Shown here piece by piece: positions 45,251-53,813 of a DNA stretch of 64,000 bases (position 1 is its first letter; every line of letters starts with the position of its first letter). The stretch spans positions 124,001 to 188,000 of the forward strand of contig NZ_CP072983.1 of the NCBI RefSeq assembly GCF_024397795.1, read 5' to 3'. Below the pieces are notes generated by a model, which was not told the origin of the DNA, did no database searches, and saw only the letters and a program-made list of their open reading frames with translations. This stretch comes from Lactobacillus intestinalis (GTDB lineage: Bacteria; Bacillota; Bacilli; Lactobacillales; Lactobacillaceae). Made by a program: the position numbers and the translations under genes.

Positions 45251-45337
45251 GATTATCGCGTAAGCTTTTGCCAAGCGAATTGTCAAATTCCCAACAGAAC
45301 CTAAAATGATACTGACTGCAATCGCAGTAGCAATCAT
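45227..45337 (-). CDS. 36-residue hydrophobic peptide, candidate type I toxin
   Basis: MIATAIAVSIILGSVGNL followed by TIRLAKAYAIIKKANHKG: one membrane helix and a basic tail. GGAGG lies nine bases upstream, inside an 11-codon leader frame (45337-45372, MTQMDRLEEPG) that has its own GAGGTGAG and whose stop overlaps this start (TAATG). The mRNA promoter TATAAT is at about 45465-45470, and the 5' end can fold into GTTTTGCG/CGCAAAAC. Overlapping convergent antisense RNA, stable 5' stem, small membrane peptide and translational coupling together look like a TxpA/RatA-style type I system. I do not know a homologue. Confidence 0.55.
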   Translation of the reverse strand: MIATAIAVSIILGSVGNLTIRLAKAYAIIKKANHKG

Positions 45338-45372
45338 TAGCCGGGTTCCTCCAGTCTATCCATTTGTGTCAT
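45337..45372 (-). CDS. 11-residue leader peptide frame coupled to the 36-residue peptide
   Basis: ATG at 45372 with GAGGTGAG six bases away. It encodes MTQMDRLEEPG and stops at TAA, sharing one base with the next ATG. Its 3' part carries the GGAGG of the following gene. Probably regulates translation of the membrane peptide. Confidence 0.4.
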   Translation of the reverse strand: MTQMDRLEEPG

Positions 45373-45590
45373 AGCTCTCACCTCGGTAACTCGAAAATCT
45401 TTGAGGGGTGTGCAGCCATGATAGTTACTAAGTTTTGCGTTAATTACTCGCAAAACCTAATCCTTATTATAACTTATCCAATTAGAGAGCAAAAGACGGT
45501 GAACAAAATTCACCGCCTTTTTATTTCCTAGGAAATTTTAGCAATAAAAAACGAGACCGAAGTCTCGTTTCTTATTAGATTACTACTTAA

Positions 45591-47093
45591 TTAAAAGTTT
45601 GAAGCCTTAACGTAAGTCTTAACCTTGTCGTTGTTAATCTTGTAGTACTTCTTACCGTTCTTGAATGTGTAAGGTGCACCGTAAGTAGTTACTTCAGTAC
45701 CCTTCTTCAATACTTGCTTGTTAGCGCGCTTCTTTGAAGTTGCGTAAACGTATGCATTGTGCTTCAAAGTACGCTTAGTACCATCAATGTTATCAGCGTT
45801 TACGTAAACGTCCTTACCATCAATAGTAGTATTAGCTAACTTGTAGTATGATTGACCGTTGATTGAAACAGTCTTTTCTACAACTGAAACAGTTTCGTAA
45901 CGAGTAATCTTGCCTTTACCTACACGTTGACCATCTTTGTCGTAGTAGTAAGCATTGTGCATAATGGTCTTGTCTACACCTTTTTCTTCAGTCTTAGGTG
46001 CAGCAACGTTAGCAACAGTGAAAGTTACAGGTAATTCTGCACTCTTACCGTTAATGTCTGAAGTTGCCTTTACAGTAAGCTTGAATGAATGAGGAGCAGT
46101 AAAGTTACCAGCTGCATCAACCTTAATACCAGCCTTTTCTAATTGATCCTTAACTTCAGCTTGAGTAGTTACAATTGGAAGTTGGCTGTTAGGATCGTTA
46201 CTTGAAACAAATTGGTTTTGGTTTTCGGAACCATTTTGGTTGTTATCACCCGTTGTAGTAGTACGTTGAATAGCTACAAAGTTACTCTTAACAGTTGAAA
46301 CAAGGTTTGAAATGTTAAGTTGACCATTGTAGTTTGCAAGTACCATTGCAGTACCATCATTTACTTGTTCACCAGTTGCTACATTGTAGAATACTGGGTT
46401 GTTAACATTTGAAGCATCAAATGCAGTAACAGTTTCAGTAATAGTTAAGCCGTTAACAGTACCGTTGTTATCCAAAATACCAGTTGCAGTTTTACCATCT
46501 GCACTTACAGCCCAACCAGAACGGTTGCTAGAAAACTTAACGTCAATATTCTTAGGTAATGCAAGAGTTACTTTCTTACCAGCATTGTTAGCACCGAAGT
46601 TAAAACCAACTTGAGGAATGGTAATTGTGTACTTTTGACCAGCCTTTACAAGGTTGAAGTGAGAAGTAGCTGGGCCACTAGTAGTACCATCATAAATAGT
46701 AGTACCTGCAGCTACACTTTGAGTACCAATAGTGTATGCACTAACAGATGAGAGTTTAACGTCACTCTTTCCGTGAACACCATCAACTAAGTTGGCAGTA
46801 GCAGTAACACCACCTACATTTGCAGTTACACTACCAGTAAGGTTACCATCAGCAACGATTTGGTTGTTAGAATTTACAGTAGCACCGTTTAAGGTAAAGC
46901 TTGGGTTAACGTTAGCAACGTACTTTTCAGGTTGGGAGCCACCCAAGTTAATGTGTGAAAAGTCTGAAGTACTGTTAGTAGCATCAGCAGCTTGAACAAC
47001 AGCAGAGTTATTTGAAACAGCAACAGTAGCGATAGGAGCGACAGCCAAGAGGGCAGCAGCAGCAGCGCTAACGATTCTTAAATTTTTCTTCAT
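45591..47093 (-). CDS. Third S-layer-type protein, silent copy
   Basis: 500 residues. The first 22 ([20 protein letters not shown]) are the same as in slpA at DNA level, then the signal sequence diverges (TVAVSNNSAVVQA). The variable region (about 40-375) is unlike slpA and slpB. Two SLAP repeats close the protein ([20 protein letters not shown] ... [20 protein letters not shown]). Size is close to SlpX-type proteins, but the leader is the switch cassette. Same AAGGAGG and 145-base leader as slpA, no promoter. A terminator (AACGAGAC/GTCTCGTT, about 45548-45572) follows. Confidence 0.85.
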   Translation of the reverse strand: MKKNLRIVSAAAAALLAVAPIATVAVSNNSAVVQAADATNSTSDFSHINLGGSQPEKYVANVNPSFTLNGATVNSNNQIVADGNLTGSVTANVGGVTATANLVDGVHGKSDVKLSSVSAYTIGTQSVAAGTTIYDGTTSGPATSHFNLVKAGQKYTITIPQVGFNFGANNAGKKVTLALPKNIDVKFSSNRSGWAVSADGKTATGILDNNGTVNGLTITETVTAFDASNVNNPVFYNVATGEQVNDGTAMVLANYNGQLNISNLVSTVKSNFVAIQRTTTTGDNNQNGSENQNQFVSSNDPNSQLPIVTTQAEVKDQLEKAGIKVDAAGNFTAPHSFKLTVKATSDINGKSAELPVTFTVANVAAPKTEEKGVDKTIMHNAYYYDKDGQRVGKGKITRYETVSVVEKTVSINGQSYYKLANTTIDGKDVYVNADNIDGTKRTLKHNAYVYATSKKRANKQVLKKGTEVTTYGAPYTFKNGKKYYKINNDKVKTYVKASNF

Positions 47094-47238
47094 GTGGTCA
47101 AATCCTCCTTGAAAAACAAAAAACTAGCAATAGGAGCAGAAGGCTTCAGCAAGTAAAAAAAGGGTCTATAATGTACAAAACCATTCGAGCATGAGGCAGG
47201 AGTTTATAACTCTCCTGAGGTAGTTGAACATGCTGAAG
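47028..47238 (-). repeat. S-layer switch repeat, copy C
   Basis: Inverse of 39714-39924 and in the same orientation as copy B. It shares with B the additional G-rich stretch to 47257. Confidence 0.9.
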
Positions 47239-47336
47239 TGGGGAGGGGAGGTGGGTAGAGACAATGGTGCGATTTTTTAGGTCTGTTGCGCGAGAGAAAT
47301 ATTGTACTCGAGAATTTAATGTGGCGCGATTGTGGA

Positions 47337-47472
47337 TATAATAAGAAAAAACGTGATAAGATGAAGAAGCAGGTGATGAAAGAACCTGTACTTAAGCTAA
47401 TATAGTATTTACGGTTTCCTATATTAGAAAAAATCGATACTTAGACCTCCACCCTAAGTATCGATTTTGTTT
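47337..47472 (+). ncRNA. Candidate small RNA
   Basis: TATAAT at 47337-47342 (TTTAAT 16 bases upstream) is followed by hairpins CAGGT/ACCTG and CTAATATAG/CTATATTAG (47397-47427) and a 15-pair bidirectional terminator AAAATCGATACTTAG/CTAAGTATCGATTTT (47430-47468). No frame with a ribosome-binding site; a 14-codon ATG frame at 47361 lacks one. The rest of 47094-47642 is the slp leader and the promoter area of the hydrolase. Confidence 0.4.
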
Positions 47473-47642
47473 TGCTAAAATTTCCACAAATGAAAATAGC
47501 GGATTTAATTATGGAAGTACAAAATTTTGTTAAAAAGAACGCGCATACATTTCTTTTATGATACAAAAAGCGTGCACCTATTGTGTTAGTGCAAATAGGC
47601 ATATACAATAGAGTTGTCATTATAAGGAGGACTTTTAAATTC

Positions 47643-48851
47643 ATGAAGACTAAATTTTTTGCAGGTGTCGCTGCAGCAGCGCTATTGACTTCCGCTGTAC
47701 CTGTTCTTAACGAGATGCCATTTGCTCAATCTGCAAATGCTCATCAAACAAAAGCAGCTACTGATTTTGAACAAGCTTTTTTAGATAAAGCTTCACGCCA
47801 AGCTCAAAAAGCAGCTAAGAAGTATGGTGTATACCCATCAGTAATGATTGCCCAAGCAATCGTTGAATCTGATTGGGGTCGCTCAGGTTTAGCTACTAGT
47901 GCTAATAATCTTTTCGGAATTAAAGCTGGTGATGGTTGGACTGGCGAAACCTACACTTCTAGAACTCGCGAAGAAAGCAACGGTAAAAGCTACTATATTA
48001 ATGCCGCATTTAGAAAGTATCCAACTTATGAAGGATCTTTCGATGATAATGGCAACAAGCTTAGAAACGGCGTAAGTTGGGACGCAAATCGTTATAAGGG
48101 TGCTTGGATTGAAAATGCTAACTCTTATCAAGCTGTAACTAAGGCCTTGACTGGGACTTATGCCACAGCCGGTAATTACAACAAGATGCTTGATAACAGA
48201 ATTGCTACTTACGACTTAACCCAATACGACCCAAAGATTTCTAATGAAGCAAAAACTTACACAGTTTCTAAAAATGCTGACACTTACAACTGGCCAACCG
48301 ATCATTCAGTGGCTAAGAAGGAAAGTTCCATTAACAAAGGCGACAAGGTAACTGTTGATAAGACTATCACTTACTACAATAGTTCTCGGCGGATGCACAT
48401 TGCTGGTAAGGGTTGGGTAAACTCTACTGTTTTTGAAAAAGACAGCCAACTTCCAGCAGCTCCATCTTCAGAAGCGCCAAAGGGTGCAACTAAGGTCGAA
48501 AAGAACTTGATGCACAATGCCTATGTTTACAATGAAAAGGGCGAACGCATTAAAGATATTAAACTTTTGCAAGAAGACAATGTCATTCCAACTTATGGCA
48601 CTAAGACTATCAAGAACAAAAAGTACTACCGTATCGGCGAAAATCAATACATTGCAGCTGGCAATATTGATGGAACTATGAGAGTTCTTAAACACAACAC
48701 CTATGTTTACAACCAATACGCAAATCGCGACAACGATTTGAAGTATAAGAAAGGTCAAGCTGTCAACACGTACGGTAGTGCAGTAAAGATTTTAGGTAAG
48801 AAATACTACAAGGTTGGTGTTCACGAATACGTTAAGAAGGCAAACTTTTAA
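47643..48851 (+). CDS. SLAP-anchored glucosaminidase (GH73-type)
   Basis: A 402-residue secreted peptidoglycan hydrolase. Signal peptide 1-36, then a GH73 domain (about 45-200): SVMIAQAIVESDWGRSGLA carries the catalytic Glu, followed by NNLFGIKAG and YATAGNYNKML. A small GW/SH3-like stretch (about 205-275) and two C-terminal SLAP repeats (about 285-402) follow. It would cut glycan strands during division or turnover while held at the S-layer/wall interface. ATAAGGAGGAC precedes the chosen ATG. The amidase gene follows at once. Confidence 0.9.
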   Translation: MKTKFFAGVAAAALLTSAVPVLNEMPFAQSANAHQTKAATDFEQAFLDKASRQAQKAAKKYGVYPSVMIAQAIVESDWGRSGLATSANNLFGIKAGDGWTGETYTSRTREESNGKSYYINAAFRKYPTYEGSFDDNGNKLRNGVSWDANRYKGAWIENANSYQAVTKALTGTYATAGNYNKMLDNRIATYDLTQYDPKISNEAKTYTVSKNADTYNWPTDHSVAKKESSINKGDKVTVDKTITYYNSSRRMHIAGKGWVNSTVFEKDSQLPAAPSSEAPKGATKVEKNLMHNAYVYNEKGERIKDIKLLQEDNVIPTYGTKTIKNKKYYRIGENQYIAAGNIDGTMRVLKHNTYVYNQYANRDNDLKYKKGQAVNTYGSAVKILGKKYYKVGVHEYVKKANF

Positions 48852-48894
48852 TTAAAAATTGAAGTTTCTCAGTTGGGAATTAAGGAGAAATGGA

Positions 48895-49995
48895 ATGAAA
48901 TTTAAAAAAATAATGCTTGCAGTGTTAGCTGCTGGTAGTTTGACCGCTATTGGCCTTGGAGCTAATACTTCCAAAGTGCACGCAGCCACCATGAACAGTA
49001 TTGCACAACAATACAGTTATAGTGGCACTACCTACTTATATAAGATGTTAAAAACAGAAGGCATAAAATATAATAAGTTTTATACTGAAAATCCAATCAA
49101 GTATAGAACTGGTAAACCTGAGGGGATTGTCATTCATGAAACGGCAACTCCCGGCGCGACCGCCCATGATGAGGCGATTTATTTTAACCGAGAATGGATG
49201 AACATGTATGCTTATGTACATGCATTCGTTGATCATAACGGTGTAATTCAAATGATGACTCCTGATTATGGTGTGTGGGGCGCAGGCCCAATGGCTAACG
49301 ACCGCTTCATGCAAGTTGAATTATGTGAAGAAACGGATCGAACTAATTTTGCTAAAAGTATCAATAATGATGCAGTTTATGCAGCAAAGCTTTTGCACCG
49401 TTATAATTTGACGCCGACTAATGCCACCAAAACTGGCCAAGGAACAGTTTGGTCTCACCTGGCAGTTTCAAAATTCTTAGGTGGAACCGACCATGGCGAT
49501 CCCGATGGTTATTTTGCTAGTTGGGGTTACTCAATGGATGAGTTTTTCGATTTAATCCAGCATTACTACAACTTGCAAGAGGGAAATGCTTCTGCTGAAA
49601 AGAAGCCAACTGCAACTACTGCAGTTACTCAAGCACCAAGCACAAATGGTAAAACCTTAATGCACGATGCTTATGTTTATGACGAAAACGGCAAAAAGAC
49701 CAAAACTTTGAAAAAAGCCGGTGTAGCTGTAAACGTTTCTGGTGAAAAGACAATTAATAAGAAGAAGTATTTACAAATTGGTAAAAACGAATACGTTAAT
49801 GCAACTAATGTTGAAGGGACTGACCGGGTATTAAAACGTAATACTTACATTTATGATACTGTGGGTGTCCGTGTTGGAGTTACCAAGCTTTTGAAGGGAA
49901 ATTCTGTAAAGACTTATGGCTCTAAAGTCACCATACAAGGAATTAAATATTATGCAATTAGCCCAACTCAATTTGTAAAAGCTAATAATTTCTAA
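48895..49995 (+). CDS. SLAP-anchored N-acetylmuramoyl-L-alanine amidase
   Basis: 366 residues. Signal peptide 1-32, Amidase_2/PGRP-type zinc domain (about 60-220; VIHETATPG with first His, VHAFVDHNG, WSHLAVSKFLGGTDHGDPDG with later ligands), a short linker, then two SLAP repeats (about 250-366). It cleaves between MurNAc and L-Ala. AAGGAGAAATGGA precedes this ATG; the frame opens 12 codons earlier without a site. It lies 43 bases behind the GH73 gene, so the two hydrolases are probably one operon. Confidence 0.9.
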   Translation: MKFKKIMLAVLAAGSLTAIGLGANTSKVHAATMNSIAQQYSYSGTTYLYKMLKTEGIKYNKFYTENPIKYRTGKPEGIVIHETATPGATAHDEAIYFNREWMNMYAYVHAFVDHNGVIQMMTPDYGVWGAGPMANDRFMQVELCEETDRTNFAKSINNDAVYAAKLLHRYNLTPTNATKTGQGTVWSHLAVSKFLGGTDHGDPDGYFASWGYSMDEFFDLIQHYYNLQEGNASAEKKPTATTAVTQAPSTNGKTLMHDAYVYDENGKKTKTLKKAGVAVNVSGEKTINKKKYLQIGKNEYVNATNVEGTDRVLKRNTYIYDTVGVRVGVTKLLKGNSVKTYGSKVTIQGIKYYAISPTQFVKANNF

Positions 49996-50003
49996 GTTAA
50001 GAA

Positions 50004-50042
50004 GAATATACCTTTTTCGGTGTGAAAAAGGTGTATTTTTTT
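50004..50042 (+). terminator. Terminator of the hydrolase pair
   Basis: AATATACCTTTTTC and GAAAAAGGTGTATT pair around six bases before TTTTTT. Confidence 0.85.
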
Positions 50043-50077
50043 GTATAATTTTTGTAATTATAGAAGGGGGTATTGAA

Positions 50078-51916
50078 TTGGAACAACTATCTTTATTTTT
50101 GGTAGTGCTTTTAGCATTAGTGATTCCAATTTTTATGGCGCGATTTCGAGTGACTAATGTGCCAACGGCCGTTGCTGAAATTATTGTGGGAATTATCATG
50201 GGGTCCAGTGGATTTAATATTATTTCATCAACTCATGATCTAACTTTTCTTTCCAATTTAGGGGTTATCCTATTGATGTTTTTATCAGGGATGGAAATTG
50301 ATTTTGATTTATTAAGTAGAAAAAATAATCCCAAAGGTAAGTCTCAAGCAGGAAAAGAAGTTGATCCACTCAAAACGGCAATTGTTGCGTTTTGTGGATT
50401 GGCGATTATGGCAGTCATTTTGGCCTTCATTTTGAAGTGGATTGGGCTATTTAGTGAAGTAATGTTGGCCACAATTATTTTTATGACGGTTGCTTTGGGA
50501 GTGGTAATCGCCACTTTAAAGGAAAAGGAAATCTTAAATCGTCCGATTGGGCAGACAATTTTGCTGACAGCAGTAATGGGGGAAGTAGTGCCATTAATGT
50601 TGTTAACAATTTATGCATCGATTCATGGTGGAAATGCGGAAAGATTATGGCTGATCATTCTATTATTTGTGGCTGCTATTTTTCTATTACATCGTTTTAA
50701 GCAGCCATACATCTGGTTTAGTAAAGTTACTAAAGCGACCACGCAATTAGATATTCGTTTGGCGTTTTTCCTTATTTTTGCCTTGGTAACCGTGGCTGAG
50801 CGAGTTGGTGCTGAAAATATCTTAGGAGCATTTTTGGCAGGGATGGTAATGAAACTTTTGGAACCAAGTGAGGCAACTAAGGATAAGCTAACCTCCATTG
50901 GTTATGGTTTCTTTATTCCAATTTTCTTTATGATGACGGGTGTAAATTTGAATCTAAGATCCTTATTTGCTCGTCCAAGTTCGTTGATGCTATTGCCAAT
51001 TTTGGTACTATTCTTTTTCCTTGCCAAAATGCCGGTAGTAGGAGTTTACATGACCAAGTTTGCTCGACGGAATGCTTTTGCGGGTGGATTTTTAACGGCA
51101 ACTACAATTACAATTGTGCTTCCTACTTTGCAAGTTGCGAGAAAATTACATGCTATTACTGCAACGCAATCTGATGCTTTTATTTTAGCAGCGGTGATTG
51201 TATGTATTGTTAGTCCAATCGTTTTTAATTCTAGCTTTAGACTTTTACCAGAAGACAGAATTAAACAACGCGTGGTTATTATGGGTGCTAATACTTTTAC
51301 GGTGCCAGTAATGCATGACCTTCATGATAATTGGTATTCAGTTGATATGTTTACTGATAATGAAGAAAACTACAATACTTACAAGAGTAAGGTTCAGAGC
51401 TTAAGTTTAATCAAGGATTTGAGTCAAGAATCTTTAGAAAAAGCTGGAGCTTTTAATGGCGATATTTTTGTGGCTGCAAATCATAGTGATGAGATCAATT
51501 TGAAATTAGCTAAAATGGCTAAAGATAGTGAGCAAATAAAGCGCGTCATTATTCGACTTCAGCAACCTGATATGGGAACTGTCCGCAAGTTGCGTGCTGA
51601 CGGAATCGAAGTGTTTAATTTTACCAATGTTCGTTCTTCATTGATGCGAGCTTTAATTGAATCACCGGCTGTTTACCAAATTATGACCGATACGAAGAAT
51701 ATTTTGTATTCCGTTGTTGTACGCAATCCAAAATATATTGGACAAGAACTAAAGGATTGGGACTTTATCGATCAAATTACGGTGAGTCGAATTAAACGTG
51801 GGAACAAATGGCTTGCCCCACACGGTTCGACTGTAATCGAAGCTGGGGATGAAGTGGTTTTCTCAGGACAATATGAAGCTGCAGATAAAATCAGACAAAT
51901 TTTAGGACGCAAATAA
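50078..51916 (+). CDS. CPA2-family cation/proton antiporter with TrkA-N domain
   Basis: 612 residues. About 12-13 membrane segments (1-385) of the Na+/H+ exchanger fold (VAEIIVGIIMGSSGFNII; the long cytosolic loop 85-105). A cytosolic RCK/TrkA-N Rossmann domain (about 395-510; VVIMGANTFTVPVMHDL) and a TrkA-C-like end follow. It exports K+ or Na+ in exchange for protons (KefB/GerN type). Translation starts at TTG with AGAAGGGGG nine bases upstream. Confidence 0.85.
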   Translation: MEQLSLFLVVLLALVIPIFMARFRVTNVPTAVAEIIVGIIMGSSGFNIISSTHDLTFLSNLGVILLMFLSGMEIDFDLLSRKNNPKGKSQAGKEVDPLKTAIVAFCGLAIMAVILAFILKWIGLFSEVMLATIIFMTVALGVVIATLKEKEILNRPIGQTILLTAVMGEVVPLMLLTIYASIHGGNAERLWLIILLFVAAIFLLHRFKQPYIWFSKVTKATTQLDIRLAFFLIFALVTVAERVGAENILGAFLAGMVMKLLEPSEATKDKLTSIGYGFFIPIFFMMTGVNLNLRSLFARPSSLMLLPILVLFFFLAKMPVVGVYMTKFARRNAFAGGFLTATTITIVLPTLQVARKLHAITATQSDAFILAAVIVCIVSPIVFNSSFRLLPEDRIKQRVVIMGANTFTVPVMHDLHDNWYSVDMFTDNEENYNTYKSKVQSLSLIKDLSQESLEKAGAFNGDIFVAANHSDEINLKLAKMAKDSEQIKRVIIRLQQPDMGTVRKLRADGIEVFNFTNVRSSLMRALIESPAVYQIMTDTKNILYSVVVRNPKYIGQELKDWDFIDQITVSRIKRGNKWLAPHGSTVIEAGDEVVFSGQYEAADKIRQILGRK

Positions 51917-51919
51917 AAT

Positions 51920-51952
51920 AAACCTGGATCATTTTTGATCTAGGTTTTTGTT
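51920..51952. terminator. Bidirectional terminator
   Basis: AAACCTGGATC and GATCTAGGTTT pair around six bases and are followed by TTTTG. It lies between the antiporter and the convergent oxidoreductase. Confidence 0.75.
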
Positions 51953-51964
51953 TTGATTATCTTA

Positions 51965-52930
51965 TTAGTACGAAGCTTTGGCTTCTGCCAAAACTTTTAA
52001 AACATTCAAACTATGTTCAAACCATTTGTTGGCAAGCTCGGTATTATGCTCATCGATTGCTTTAGCAAAGTCATCAAACTCTGCTGCCATGCGATGTGAG
52101 TGAGTGTTAAAGTTATACTTCTTTGGCTCTTTATCGCGGAGTTCAAGGGTATAGTGATTAAGTTCACCAGGTGAACCATCAAAGTAGATAGTTCCTTTTT
52201 CGCCTTCAATAAATGAACGTGGTGGCATTGTGTAACTATCTTTTGAGGCAATTAAACTAGCTTGAATTCCTTGATAGGCCATATTTAAAATTCCAGAAGT
52301 ATCTATCCCTTTTTGAATGTTAGGATAGTACTTAACTAATTTTGGATTTTTAAATAAACCTACAGCTAAGTGGATGTTATAGATGTTTAAATCGTTTAAA
52401 GCACCACCATCCTTTTTAGGATCAAAAACTGGTGCAATTTTTCCTTCTAAGAAGTCGTCATAGCGACTGGAGTATTGGGTATAGTTTAAGGAAAGAATGT
52501 GAACTGGCTCAATTTGTTCAAGATCTTTTTTAATATGTTTAAAGTTTTCCAAGTGAATATTGGTGATTGCTTCAACAATGATCAGACCTTTTTTGTCTGC
52601 GATTTGCTTTAATTCTTCAGCTTCACTAACTGTAGTAACAAAAGGCTTTTCACAGATGACGTTTTTGCCTGCTTCTAGGGCATTTTTAGCCACAATAAAA
52701 TGAAGCGAGTTAGGGACAGCTACATAAACTGTATCGACTTCTGGATCATTATAAAGATCACTATTGTCGGTATAGGTATGTTTAATGCCGTATTGAAGGG
52801 CTAAGTCTTTGCCTACTTGTTCACTACGTTTAGTAGTGGAGATAGCAATCAGTTCTAAATTATCAATTTTATCAGCAGTTGTTAAAAAATCATGGACGAT
52901 TTTTCCACTACCTACAATTCCTAATTTCAA
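51965..52930 (-). CDS. Gfo/Idh/MocA-family oxidoreductase
   Basis: A 321-residue NAD(P)-dependent dehydrogenase. Rossmann start LGIVGSGKIVHDFL, then the family motif VICEKPFVTTVSEAEEL (Lys about 93), and the C-terminal alpha/beta domain with GGALNDLNIYNIHLAVGLF (His about 177). The substrate is probably a sugar or a sugar-like compound. It abuts the upstream lipoprotein gene without a gap, which suggests one mRNA. Confidence 0.88.
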   Translation of the reverse strand: MKLGIVGSGKIVHDFLTTADKIDNLELIAISTTKRSEQVGKDLALQYGIKHTYTDNSDLYNDPEVDTVYVAVPNSLHFIVAKNALEAGKNVICEKPFVTTVSEAEELKQIADKKGLIIVEAITNIHLENFKHIKKDLEQIEPVHILSLNYTQYSSRYDDFLEGKIAPVFDPKKDGGALNDLNIYNIHLAVGLFKNPKLVKYYPNIQKGIDTSGILNMAYQGIQASLIASKDSYTMPPRSFIEGEKGTIYFDGSPGELNHYTLELRDKEPKKYNFNTHSHRMAAEFDDFAKAIDEHNTELANKWFEHSLNVLKVLAEAKASY

Positions 52931-53731
52931 TTAATTGCTTCCTTTCTTAGTGCTTGCTTTTGGCATTGGCTTTGCATTTAAAGCAGAGTCAGGAACCTTT
53001 AAGAAGTCGTGGCTACCAAAGTTACCATAGCTTTGACCTAAGCGAACTTTCATCAATTTACCAAGTTTCATGTTGATAAAGAGATTGTAAGACGTTAACT
53101 TTTTATTCTTTACAACAGCTTTAACAGTCATATTTTGATATTTGCCGTATTTTTGAACGCGGCGGAAAACTTTTTCTTGAGCTGCACTTTGACCCGTAGT
53201 TCCAAAAATTGGATCAGCAGCATCTTTCATCAGCTTTTGGTCTTTGATATCAGCAGTTAGAGTGTAAGTATTCTTGTTACGCTTCATTTTGAAAGCTTTA
53301 ACCAATTTTGGACTTGGGTCAGTCATGGTAGTGTTATTAGTAATCGCTTCAAGAAGTTCAGCATAAGTGTGACCGCTAAGTTTATCAAGTTTAGCCTTGT
53401 ACCAGCTACTACGGCCGTTTAAGTAAACGTTGTTCATATTAATCCACTCTTCAGAACTTTGCGTTTTACCTTTACTGGTTGTTTGATTAGTAATATGGAA
53501 AACAGTCGGATCTCCACCAAAGTTAGTATTAGCAGAAACGATTTGTGTGGAAGTATCTGTAGATAAGCAAATGGATTGAATTACTTCACCACTCTTAAAA
53601 CTTTTCTTAGTTTGATCTACAACTTGACTCTTAGTTAAAACAGGCTCGGACTTTTTTTGCTGTTTACTACAACCTCCAGCAATTAAAGCCCCCATTAAAC
53701 ATGCAGCAATAAAAATACGTTTGAATTTCAT
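52931..53731 (-). CDS. Lipoprotein, LolA/LppX-like fold suspected
   Basis: 266 residues. The lipobox AGGC (Cys about 21) follows a short signal peptide. The mature part has alternating strands (TSSWYKAKLDKLSG-like, LTADIKDQKLMKDA, MTVKAVVKNKKLTSYNLFIN) as in Gram-positive DUF6612-type lipoproteins. It is similar in plan to the next protein upstream (53814), so the two are probably old duplicates. Anchored outside the membrane; ligand unknown. Confidence 0.7.
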   Translation of the reverse strand: MKFKRIFIAACLMGALIAGGCSKQQKKSEPVLTKSQVVDQTKKSFKSGEVIQSICLSTDTSTQIVSANTNFGGDPTVFHITNQTTSKGKTQSSEEWINMNNVYLNGRSSWYKAKLDKLSGHTYAELLEAITNNTTMTDPSPKLVKAFKMKRNKNTYTLTADIKDQKLMKDAADPIFGTTGQSAAQEKVFRRVQKYGKYQNMTVKAVVKNKKLTSYNLFINMKLGKLMKVRLGQSYGNFGSHDFLKVPDSALNAKPMPKASTKKGSN

Positions 53732-53772
53732 GATATATCTCTTTCTCTAATATTTCTAAGTCTATTGTACAG

Positions 53773-53813
53773 TAAAAGCTCGAGTTGCACCTAAGTGACT
53801 TCGAGCTTTTTTC
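53773..53813. terminator. Terminator between the two lipoprotein genes
   Basis: AAAAGCTCGA and TCGAGCTTTT with extra inner pairs. It closes the 53814 gene on the minus strand. Confidence 0.7.

Noticed and set aside
39626..47257. Local site-specific invertase gene for the S-layer switch
   Set aside because: None of the reading frames in or near the region looks like a serine or tyrosine recombinase.
47643..49995. Prophage lysin cassette
   Set aside because: Both hydrolases have signal peptides and SLAP anchors, and no holin or phage structural genes are near.
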